Shown here: positions 1-7,694 of the stretch, in pieces
Layout of the letters: every line of letters begins with the position of its first letter
How positions within the stretch are numbered: position 1 is the first letter of the stretch
Origin: Jaenimonas drosophilae
Taxonomy: Eukaryota; Euglenozoa; Kinetoplastea; Trypanosomatida; Trypanosomatidae
Direction of reading: 5' to 3'
DNA: 15,368 bases
Assembly (NCBI GenBank): GCA_030849065.1
Contig: JASAON010001343.1
Coordinates: 1-15,368 of the forward strand
Notes under the pieces: generated by a model
The model's input: only the letters and a program-made list of their open reading frames with translations
What the model was told of the DNA's origin: nothing
Database searches by the model: none
Program-made: the position numbers and the translations under genes

Positions 1-1054
1 CACAATCGAGTTGAGATGCTCCTCCTCCTGGTATACATTCATTGTTAATGAGTGAAGCTGTAACAGTAAAATAGGTAGTAAATATTGAAACAAGAAAAAA
101 TTCCTCAAAACATCGACCGAAGAGAAACGAGCAAAACCGACAGATTCCACGCATCCCAATGAGATGTTCATTAAGAAAAAGGGGGGGAAGTGGGGGGATG
201 ATGCGATGTGGAGTGTATTCGTTGACGATGTATTTGGAGGCAACAAGGAGAACGAGATTATAGTACACCGCAACAGTCTTCATCCAGAACAACACTCTTC
301 AACTTCAGTAGGGAAAAAGAACAATCTCATGGTGGTCAAGAAAAAACCCTAACTGGTGATCTCTCATCATGTCCACAATGCATTCCTGTCGAATGCCACG
401 CAATGTCGCTGTAGCATTCAGTACAGAAACACTTTTATGAAAACACAAAATAACAAAGTGCATCCACATCATGTGCAAATGTGCCTGAACCACGAAAGGC
501 CCACCCAGAGCTGCAAAAGAAAACAAAGCAAGAAACATTCTGACGTCAAACCGTTTGATGAAGGAAACTCATACCATTTGCCGATCCAGTACACATAGAC
601 ACACTTCAACGAAGTGTCCATCTCCTGGGCACATGCATCTACAGTAACTCCTTCAACAAAAGCATCACAACTTGCCTAAGGATTCTGACAGGAACCCACC
701 ACAGAAGGCCGCCTCTCTCCTTAATAGACTCTTGGACAAGTGAAGGGAATTGAATGCGACACCTCCACAATAAGAATGGAGCTCCACCATGAACCGCTCC
801 ACCCAAACTCTCAAATCCAGAACCACCACAAAACAAGCACATACCAGTAGGAAAATCAAGAAAAAACAAAGTTTCTGATAATGTCCCTCCGTACCTGATT
901 CCCATCCATTACAAAAAAAAAGGCAAACGGGCCTACCTCCTAACAAAAACAGATGCACTAACAGTCTGTCACTACCCAAACAACTTCCAGAAGAGGCACT
1001 CACATCACCACAGAATTCCAAACAGAACAACTACGAACCAAGCACACATCACCC
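1..1054. other. Gene-poor flank, T-rich on the minus strand
   Basis: No convincing gene is seen. The + strand is rich in A and C, so the minus strand is rich in T and G, which is the usual look of trypanosomatid untranslated sequence on the transcribed sense strand. Short open frames occur on both strands but have no recognisable domains. The best minus-strand one (538 down to 305, 77 codons from an ATG) starts with a hydrophobic, signal-peptide-like run but has nothing else to support it. The strand bias hints that this part is transcribed leftwards. That is inference. Confidence 0.4.
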
Positions 1055-1351
1055 TTACCTTTCATCCACACGGTCCCCATCGGTCATCACGGAATACTGC
1101 TCCATTGCGCTTCCATCGGCCGACGGCTCCTCGGCAACATATGGGGCTGCAGACTTGCCCTTCATGTCATCCGTTAGCCAACTCGAGCCACCTCCTGCAG
1201 AATCACCCGCACCCGATTGACACAAGCGAGCAGGTGCAGCCATGCACTGGGCAAGCATGTTCAGCAACGAGTCCGCATACCGCTCCTCCGTCACACCCTT
1301 CCCACGACGTGGCACACGCAGTCCGCGCTCCTCACACTTCCCAAGAAGCAC
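1055..1351 (-). CDS. Coding-like minus-strand frame of unknown function, possibly a gene fragment or exon
   Basis: I do not recognise this protein. The frame is open from the stop at 1376-1378 down to a TAA at 1055-1057. From about 1336 on, its codons look coding: G-rich first positions and mixed third positions, like the real genes further right. No ATG opens the full frame; the first ATG is at 1258 and would give only 67 residues. The stretch is polar, with Gly/Ser/Ala-rich segments and acidic residues near the end, and no membrane segment or known motif. On the minus strand the TAA lies inside an AAAG|GTAAGG sequence that resembles a 5' splice donor, and a T-rich tract ending in TAG sits just upstream of the frame (1376-1378). 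It could be a decayed gene end, a short gene of a leftward transcription unit, or an exon. The opposite-strand frame is judged a shadow. Confidence 0.3.
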   Translation of the reverse strand: MLLGKCEERGLRVPRRGKGVTEERYADSLLNMLAQCMAAPARLCQSGAGDSAGGGSSWLTDDMKGKSAAPYVAEEPSADGSAMEQYSVMTDGDRVDER

Positions 1352-2138
1352 AACATGGAGTAGTACAAAGGAAGGCTAAAAATGAAGTGTTGCATTGAAA
1401 ACTGTTGGACACGGGAAATTGTGCTATTTGGTGCTTGGGTGAGCGAATGTGGTGCCTATCGACGATGTGGAGAAAGGTGAAGGAGTACCGAAGTGAAATA
1501 TGTAGGTGATTACTCGATTGGCGAGAACAATAGGCGGGCGTCATGTTAGAGACTTCTGAAATCTTGTGTAATGAAGGGCTATGTGATAAGGTATAGTTGT
1601 TTTGTGTCAATACTGGTAACTGCCCCTCTGGATCTGTGCAAAGTTGTAGCTGCAAAATAGAGTGTATGCTCTTGATAATAGTGGGAAAGTGAGATAAATA
1701 TTCAATTACGTTTGTCTAATTGCTTAGGTGTGATGCGGGCGGCCTATTCAAAAGAAATCATTGGTAATCAGAAAAAAGGGTTGGGTGAATCTCTCATCCC
1801 AAAAGAAAAACATACGGGAAGGTTGGGGTCTCCATCTTCAAACGCTGGAGTATATGCCCAATGACACACAAATAGATTGCATCTGTTGAGTAGGGCGATT
1901 CCGGGAGATTCTCATTAATTACAAAAGCATACATAGATTGAGCGGCCATCAAGAGAACCTCCAACATGTCCGTGAGAGTGTTTTCTCATCTCCTCTGTTT
2001 GTGGAGAACTGAGCATTAGAACTTTTTCACCTCTTACCGCAACAGTGCTGTTCTGCGACCCTCTGTTATTTTTTACGTGCGTATTTCTGCGGCCGTGTGA
2101 GTTTGGTCCATTGTGTCAGTACTCGTACTGAGCAGTAA
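1352..2138. other. Intergenic stretch with no recognised gene
   Basis: Nothing supportable is coded here on either strand. The + strand is fairly purine-rich from about 1400 to 1800, with several A-runs, and becomes T-rich between 1980 and 2110. No tRNA-like B box or other RNA-gene signature was found by eye. It may be the core or the leftward 5' flank of a divergent strand switch. Confidence 0.4.
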
Positions 2139-2370
2139 TCAACTCGATAAAAATACTACCGCCTTTAACCACCTCCCACCACCCCTACGACACCATACCT
2201 CAAAACAAAAAACTCTCAGCCGACCTACATTTGTTCGTTTCACGACAACACCCATCACCTGTGCTGTACAGGAAGCTACGACAAACAAACTACAATTATC
2301 GTTTGCACATGCGCAAACCATAAACTCCACCAAAATAAAACCCAATGCACCGGAATCTCCGACCAAATAA
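2139..2370. other. C/A-rich, G-poor asymmetric tract
   Basis: The + strand is strongly depleted in G. In 2161-2220, for example, I count 27 C and only 3 G. The tract stays C/A-rich to about 2370 and is then followed within about 40 bases by a G-rich array of opposite skew. Open frames here exist mainly because the composition is poor in stop codons; neither strand gives a recognisable protein. Confidence 0.6.
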
Positions 2371-2417
2371 TTTCCGGTATGTGCGCTTGACCCGCTGAGT
2401 TGTGGGGGGTTGCCCAG

Positions 2418-2423
2418 TATAAA
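2418..2423 (+). promoter_or_regulatory. TATAAA hexamer next to the G-rich array
   Basis: A TATAAA lies directly upstream of the first array unit and is followed by a GGGG run. Trypanosomatid protein-coding genes are generally not driven from TATA boxes, so this may be chance. It is listed because of its position at the skew flip. Confidence 0.15.
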
Positions 2424-3014
2424 GGGGCGTGCGGTGCACATTAAATGCCGTACTATTTGGAAGTGGGGGGCTGGTGTTCAGGGAAACGGGGGGGGGCCAA
2501 CACGTAATGCCGCTTTCTTTGGAAGCTGGGGGGGAAGGGGCTGTTCCCAGAGAAGAGGGGGGCCAACTTTCAATGCTGCTGTATTTGGAATTGGGTGCGG
2601 GGGGGGGGGGTTGTCAGGGTCAGGGGGCGTTCGGCAAACATGCAATGCCGCTTTGTTTGGAAGTGCTGAGGTGGTGGTCAGGGGAGGGGAGGGCCAACTT
2701 GCAATGCCGATGTGTTTGGAATTGGGTGCGGGGGGGGGGTTGTCAGGGTCAGGGGGCTTTGGGCAAACATGTGATGCCGCTGTGTTTGGAGTTGGAGGCT
2801 GCGGGGGGGGGGGGTGGCCAGGGGTAGAGGGGGCAACATGTAATGCCGCTGTGTTGGGAATTGGGTGGGGGGGGGATGTCGGGGTTAGGGGGCGTTGGGC
2901 AAACATGTGATGCCGCTGTGTTTGGAGGCTGCGGGGGAGGGGTGGTGGCCAGGGGTAGAGGGGGCCAGCATGCAATGCCGCTGTGTTTGGAAGTGGCGGG
3001 GGAGTGGGGGTTGG
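2424..3014 (+). repeat. G-rich tandem array, nine units with alternating subtypes
   Basis: A core close to AATGCCGCTGTGTTTGGA recurs nine times. Its ATGCCG (once ATGCTG) starts at 2445, 2507, 2573, 2645, 2704, 2774, 2843, 2910 and 2975, so spacing is 59-72 bases. Between cores lie G-runs of variable length, up to 12 G at 2599-2610. Two subtypes alternate from unit 3 onward. In units 4, 6 and 8 the core is preceded by a GGCAAACATG-type sequence; in units 3, 5, 7 and 9 it is preceded by a GGCCAAC- or GGCAACATG-like sequence. This makes a two-unit higher-order period of about 129-139 bases. Long open frames cross the array on both strands, but unit spacing is not a multiple of three and the repeated peptide changes frame, so I read it as noncoding. 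It has high G-quadruplex potential on the + strand. Confidence 0.9.
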
Positions 3015-3207
3015 TTTGTTGCCAATAACATCGTCGATTGTGTAGGAATGCTGTGGGAGCACTGAACGCTGTGGGTACTGGTGAGAGAGGGTTGCAATTC
3101 AAGAGGCGCCGAATTTCTTTGCGGGCTTGTTACTGCGGGGTTGGAATGAGATTGCAGGGGTGGCGGTTTTGTTGCTGTTCGGATGAGGCAGGTGTGCTAC
3201 TGTTTAC

Positions 3208-3227
3208 TGTTTTGTTCCACCTCTGAG
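3208..3227 (+). promoter_or_regulatory. Candidate trans-splice acceptor for the BAP31-like gene
   Basis: A pyrimidine-rich tract (about 3208-3224) leads to an AG at 3226-3227, giving a 5' UTR of about 46 bases before the ATG at 3274. A second, stronger tract (3276-3294) leads to a TAG ending at 3299, which would remove that ATG and leave the one at 3322. Confidence 0.4.
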
Positions 3228-3273
3228 GTTGGTGCGGCTGTAGTTATTTTGCCTGGTATTGTTGTGCTCTAAC

Positions 3274-3723
3274 ATGTTCTCACCTCCGTCTTTTGCTAGA
3301 TTTGAAAGGACTTTCTTGGTAATGTCAATTCTGCTGGTTGCTGAGGTGTATCTTGTCGTGGTACCTGCGTCGTTGATACTCCTGCTTCTCCTTCTGCCAA
3401 TTTCACTGGTCTCTCGTGGAGTTTCCGCTGCGTTGCAGAAAGTTGAATCATTTAACAGCGGTGGTGTTTCTGCTCTGTCTGTAATCGCTGCAGCAACATT
3501 ACTTGCATTTGTAACGGACTTCTGGACCTGGAGAGCTAAGTTTGCAGGCCAACGACCGCTCAGTAATGACATCAGTCTGGCATTTCAGTACGATGCGAAG
3601 CGCCTTCGCCTTGAGCGAAATCTCTACCTCCACTTTGTTGCCTGCGTCCTTTGCGTCGCCATAAAGAGGATCTCATTTCTTCAGCATGAATCAAAGGTGA
3701 GAAAATTGAAGAAGGAGGAATAA
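3274..3723 (+). CDS. BAP31/Yet-like ER membrane protein, short form with KKEE tail
   Basis: A predicted 149-residue polytopic protein of the BAP31/BAP29 family, which acts in the ER as a cargo and quality-control chaperone for membrane proteins. Visible features: a long hydrophobic stretch at about residues 16-48 containing LVAEVY, which matches the LYAEVF region near the BAP31 N-terminus; a second membrane segment at about 66-85; and a third at about 118-134 preceded by LRLERNLYL, matching the FRAQRNLYI signature of BAP31. The last four residues are KKEE, a dilysine ER-retrieval signal. This fits three membrane spans with a cytosolic tail. The long C-terminal coiled coil of animal BAP31 is absent, so the protein is much shorter. 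The start is uncertain: ATG 3274 is the first, but an acceptor at 3298-3299 would select ATG 3322 (133 residues). Only about 200 bases separate it from the next gene. The family call rests on motif likeness by eye. Confidence 0.65.
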   Translation: MFSPPSFARFERTFLVMSILLVAEVYLVVVPASLILLLLLLPISLVSRGVSAALQKVESFNSGGVSALSVIAAATLLAFVTDFWTWRAKFAGQRPLSNDISLAFQYDAKRLRLERNLYLHFVACVLCVAIKRISFLQHESKVRKLKKEE

Positions 3724-3807
3724 GTTGTGTGGGAGAACTTGATTGCTCCGTAGTATTCTGTATTTCAAACGCTATTCGTTCGAACAAGCTGTGTGTTGGG
3801 CTGAAGC

Positions 3808-3875
3808 TCTCCCAATCCTTTTCAGCTACGTGCATTCAATTGGTTTCTCTCCATGTTTTCTGTGGTACGGCAAAG
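3808..3875 (+). promoter_or_regulatory. Candidate trans-splice acceptors for the PPR-like gene
   Basis: A CT-rich tract before an AG at 3824-3825 and a second one (about 3841-3862) before an AG at 3874-3875 lie in the short 204-base gap. With either, a five-codon upstream frame (ATG 3901, stop ending 3918) stays in the leader 9 bases before the main ATG at 3928. Confidence 0.4.
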
Positions 3876-3927
3876 CGTGTATATTTTTGGGTACACTATC
3901 ATGAGTTACCCTTGTTGAGATAACGTG

Positions 3928-6915
3928 ATGACACCGCTGGACTGTGCAGCTGTGTCGCTGAAGCTGGCAAAAGCTCTACAGAAGACAAACCCCTCCGGGT
4001 ATGTCGGCCGCCAGGATGCACTCAATTTTTGCGATGTCCTCTTTCCAGATTCTGCAATGCGAAATCAGAAGCAATTTCGGCATGGCACGGTCTCACCTGG
4101 ATGGCTGCGAGCTCTTGACATTGTTTCTCTTGGACGCCGTCTTGATGAAGTGAAAAATTCGGAATTCAAGGACGTTCCTCTTGAGCCGATTCTCACTGAG
4201 CGCATACTGCAGATGGGTAGATTTCCTAATGCTGCGTGGTCAATGCAACTGGAGCTTCTCTGTCTGTGGCGCAGGACGCATCAAAAGAGCAATTCCAGCT
4301 GTGTTCTTTCTTATCCACCAAGATTGTCGGCGTTAGGTACCAGGAGCTTACTCAACGCATGGAGTTTCTCGCCATCCAATGCTTCTTGGGTTGAGTCACT
4401 TTCTTTGTACAACACAGCAGTAGAGAATCAAGTATCTCGGAGTGATGGGCCAGAAATGAGTGTTTCTGACTTAAAGGGGATGCGGCATGTTGTTCTTACC
4501 ACTCTCCTACAACAGAGGAGGTGGGTGAATGCCGTTCACTTTTTTCAACATGGGCTCCGCCAAAAGAGTTACCCTGGGCCTGTTACAACAGGGCTCCTTG
4601 TTCACCGTCTGGGTGGTGAGAGGCGCTGGATGGAGGCGTTAAGAATCTACAATCTATCCATAAAGATGGTAAGCGCACAGCATCGAAATCTTAGCATTGT
4701 AGCTGATCGTAGTGATTTAGCAAAGAAATGGGGAACGACGATGTCAATTGCGATTCTTGCGGTGAGTTCGTCGCGGCAGGAATTGATAATTCCAATGGTT
4801 CGTGCGCTGTCGTCATCTTCTATTTCAACTCCCCTGGCCAAGCTGGATGGCAACTTTCTCGCTGCAGTCGAGAAGCTGCAGACTATGACGGAACGCCGGG
4901 ACGCTTTACGGGTAGCCTCAGATGCGAACCTACTGGACTACTACAAACTTGTGCGTGGACTTGTGTCAAAGGGACTGTGGCAAGATGCATTGGACACGTT
5001 TTCCGAGGGAATGCGTATGGCTCCACCAGCAATGACAAGAGGTGAAGTAGAAAGAGGGAGAATGCACCTCTTGCACGCGGCAAACTCCATGAATGTCATG
5101 ATGGTTGTTGAGCAGCTCAACAGAGTTTGCAAGCGAAAAGATGGAGTTTTGCTATTGAGTGATCCGGAAGTGGAGTGTGTCTTCTCCAAGAGCTTGTCAC
5201 CAAGGGCGATTCCTGGCGCGTGGAAGAACATGACCGAGCCTTTTTGGCAATACTGTCTTCGCGTGTTGAGTGCCAATTATCCTGGATGCGTATCCACTAC
5301 GCAGAACAAGCTTGGGAAAGTCTCTCGATCTGATGGGTCACTCGCAACTGACAGAGCACTGCCGCCCAGCTGCCTTTCATTCCTACTGAAAAACAATGAA
5401 GTACCCTGGATGCTTGCGCTGAGGATTTTTTGTTGCTCCATTGAACCACACAGCAATCAAGAAAAGATGCCTGCTGCCCATAGTACTCAAATGAACTCTG
5501 GGAAGAAGTCTCCATCAAAAAATCTATTATGGCAGTGTATGATAGATCACCTGATCAAGCAAGACAAACATGAGCTCGTTTCCCAAATTCAATCTCTTGC
5601 TAGTGCCAGGGGCGTTCGCACCCTGCTCTCAGCTGCCTTCCTGATGCAATGCCCACTGAATATTGTGAGAAACTCTCTGAAATCCAGCGGTAATTATAGT
5701 GTCGTTGATTCTGGAACTTTGTTTCACATTCTTCGTCAGGACGCTCTGTTATTTGGACAGCTGACGCAGCACGGAGAATATAAACGGGTTCCTTTTTCGG
5801 CCTTGGCTAGATCACTTCAGGTCGTTTCGCTGCTTATAGAAAAGGATTGCGGAATTTCCAGGGTATTCCACACTCAGCCTGGCAACAACACTGTGGGGAT
5901 TCAAAGAGTTGCTTCCAGGAGTGCAAACTCCTTATGTGACAGGTCATGGTTTCAGACGAGGCCGTCATCAGTGCACTGCGAAGTGCTAAAGCTAATTCGC
6001 GTCTCGGTTCCTAACATTGAGCAGCGGTGTTTTCTCTCCTACGAGTACTGTCAACTCCTCTTTGATGGTGACAAATCTTATGACTCACTCATGCAGCGTC
6101 AGAAGCTGTACTGCGCAACCTATGAAGCAATACTCAACCTGCTTCCCGTTTGTGGAAGCAATCTTTCCCCCTTGGTGTGGAGGAATTATGAACGAATCGC
6201 TTGTGACTTGTTGGAAGAATGCATGGTCAGTAGACGATGTGGGATTCCACCCACTCACATGCTTCTTCCCAACCAGATTGACCGGTTGCTTCCTCGCTTG
6301 CAGAGAATTGACCACCAATCTAAAACGCTTCTATCGACAACGTCAGATGTGTTGGCTTCACAGAGTGCTGCGCAGGTTAAGGTTTCGAGGAAGCTTGTGC
6401 AGTACAGTGTGAGATTTTTGACTAAGCATCGAGGTAAATTCCCTCCCCCCGAGGTGGATCCAGCTCTCCTCCATTGCCTCCTAAAGCTATGCTGTCGTAT
6501 ATCTGAATATGAAACCATTTTACAGCTGGGTGGCTCATTGAAATCTGAAGATGGCTGTCAGAACATGTGGGAGTGTGGGCGACACTTGATAGAGACCCAG
6601 AGTGGTTGGTTCGGTCCACAATCAGTGCATTCCGGTAGTTTAGCTTTGCTGTACCGTTTGTGTGCTTCCCAGGGTGGAACCAAGTGGAAAGATGCTTTAT
6701 TCATTTCTTCATCGCTTACGAGTGACAAAAGCCCGGGATTACAGTGCCTGTCACCGAGACATCATGCCCTATTCGCATCGCTCTTTGGATGGGAGTGTGG
6801 ACTTCGGTGGTGGCACTCTAAATTTCCCTCAGAAGTACTGCAACAGGTGGCGCACATCCCAGAAGCAGTTAATTATTGCCTGGCTCTGACGGACCTGAAT
6901 GACCGTGATGCATGA
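3928..6915 (+). CDS. Large PPR-like helical-repeat protein
   Basis: A 995-residue protein of unknown exact role. It consists almost wholly of helical segments and has no membrane span or enzyme motif. A W-x-x-A pattern followed by hydrophobic and aromatic residues recurs: RRWVNAVHFF at W199, RRWMEALRIY at W234, GLWQDALDTF at W351, VPWMLALRIF at W494 and TKWKDALFIS at W920. The first two tryptophans are exactly 35 residues apart, the length of a pentatricopeptide repeat. Degenerate PPR proteins with such W-x-x-A-L motifs are common in trypanosomatids, where many act in mitochondrial RNA processing and translation. An RNA-binding mitochondrial role is therefore likely but inferred; the N-terminus is only weakly presequence-like. 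The frame has an in-frame GTG just before, but ATG 3928 is the natural start. Codon use is more AT-rich than in the downstream flavoprotein genes. Confidence 0.7.
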   Translation: MTPLDCAAVSLKLAKALQKTNPSGYVGRQDALNFCDVLFPDSAMRNQKQFRHGTVSPGWLRALDIVSLGRRLDEVKNSEFKDVPLEPILTERILQMGRFPNAAWSMQLELLCLWRRTHQKSNSSCVLSYPPRLSALGTRSLLNAWSFSPSNASWVESLSLYNTAVENQVSRSDGPEMSVSDLKGMRHVVLTTLLQQRRWVNAVHFFQHGLRQKSYPGPVTTGLLVHRLGGERRWMEALRIYNLSIKMVSAQHRNLSIVADRSDLAKKWGTTMSIAILAVSSSRQELIIPMVRALSSSSISTPLAKLDGNFLAAVEKLQTMTERRDALRVASDANLLDYYKLVRGLVSKGLWQDALDTFSEGMRMAPPAMTRGEVERGRMHLLHAANSMNVMMVVEQLNRVCKRKDGVLLLSDPEVECVFSKSLSPRAIPGAWKNMTEPFWQYCLRVLSANYPGCVSTTQNKLGKVSRSDGSLATDRALPPSCLSFLLKNNEVPWMLALRIFCCSIEPHSNQEKMPAAHSTQMNSGKKSPSKNLLWQCMIDHLIKQDKHELVSQIQSLASARGVRTLLSAAFLMQCPLNIVRNSLKSSGNYSVVDSGTLFHILRQDALLFGQLTQHGEYKRVPFSALARSLQVVSLLIEKDCGISRVFHTQPGNNTVGIQRVASRSANSLCDRSWFQTRPSSVHCEVLKLIRVSVPNIEQRCFLSYEYCQLLFDGDKSYDSLMQRQKLYCATYEAILNLLPVCGSNLSPLVWRNYERIACDLLEECMVSRRCGIPPTHMLLPNQIDRLLPRLQRIDHQSKTLLSTTSDVLASQSAAQVKVSRKLVQYSVRFLTKHRGKFPPPEVDPALLHCLLKLCCRISEYETILQLGGSLKSEDGCQNMWECGRHLIETQSGWFGPQSVHSGSLALLYRLCASQGGTKWKDALFISSSLTSDKSPGLQCLSPRHHALFASLFGWECGLRWWHSKFPSEVLQQVAHIPEAVNYCLALTDLNDRDA

Positions 6916-7694
6916 TTAAACAAATTAGAATGCCACCACTCCGTGTGACGAGTAAGCAACACCATGTGAAAATTTGAGCCAATAGTTTTTCCCTCCCTTC
7001 GATTGATTGCCTTGCACAGTACTGCTTTTTGCCATCGAGGTGACAGAGAATAGCTGCCTTCTTTATCATGTATCTGTGAGGGCCCTTCCGAATTCTGCGT
7101 ATCCACTCGGCATAAAGCAGATGTTCTTGGATACAGTGCTGTTTTAGTGCTAAATACTAGTCTGTTGGCTGCAATCTAGTGGATTTCTTCCCACCCTTAT
7201 TCACAGTCGTTTCCCATGGGAGTCATACAGAGGTTACCTTAGTGATACGTTCTTCGCGGTGAGAGTGAAGGCCAGTCACAGATTCTTTGATTGCACTTCA
7301 GTGTTGGAAGGCTTCTCCCGAACTCCTCCGCGTAATGGAAACCCAAAGTGCCTTTCGCGCGCTCCATTCCCCGTTGAGCATCGCACATGGAGAGCTTGTG
7401 CCTCACCAGGAATGGACGCCTGTCCGCAACGTGAGAAACAATTCTTGATCATTCCAGAGTTGAATCTGAATCTCCACTCAACCTCTTTTACCAATATGCC
7501 AGGCTCCGTAAGTTAGACGGCATCGTTTCTCTCTCTCTCTTTCCTCCTTTCTCCCCCATATTGTGTGTTTTCATAGCAAAGGCTTTGTGTCAACCCCTTT
7601 CGTTTCTCCGTCTCCCCCTTGAGTTGGGTGGGTCTACCCTTCAGTACGTCAAATCTGGTCAACTTGAGGCCAGCTCAGAATTTCCATCGCTCAC
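6916..7694. other. Intergenic region between the PPR-like and first flavoprotein genes
   Basis: It holds the presumed 3' UTR of the upstream gene and the splice signals and leader of the next. The short open frames here have no recognisable content. No RNA gene or repeat was seen apart from the CT-rich tract near 7526-7557. Confidence 0.5.
7526..7576 (+). promoter_or_regulatory. Polypyrimidine tract and trans-splice acceptor for flavoprotein 1
   Basis: An almost pure CT tract (7526-7557) is followed by an AG at 7575-7576, the first AG downstream. The resulting leader of about 118 bases contains no ATG before 7695, which supports the chosen start. A second AG at 7642-7643 is an alternative. 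Confidence 0.6.

Noticed and set aside
305..538. Minus-strand 77-codon frame with a signal-peptide-like start
   Set aside because: Only the hydrophobic N-terminal run supports it. The rest has no motif and coding-like composition is weak in a T-rich region.
639..1030. Overlapping minus-strand frames rich in Phe, Gly, Trp and Leu
   Set aside because: Two different frames overlap with similar length in T/G-rich sequence, which is typical of untranslated DNA. No motif was recognised.
2410..3062. Long open frames on both strands across the G-rich array (Gly-rich on +, Pro-rich on -)
   Set aside because: The composition excludes stop codons, unit spacing is not a multiple of three, and the repeated peptide shifts frame between units, so nothing indicates selection for a protein.
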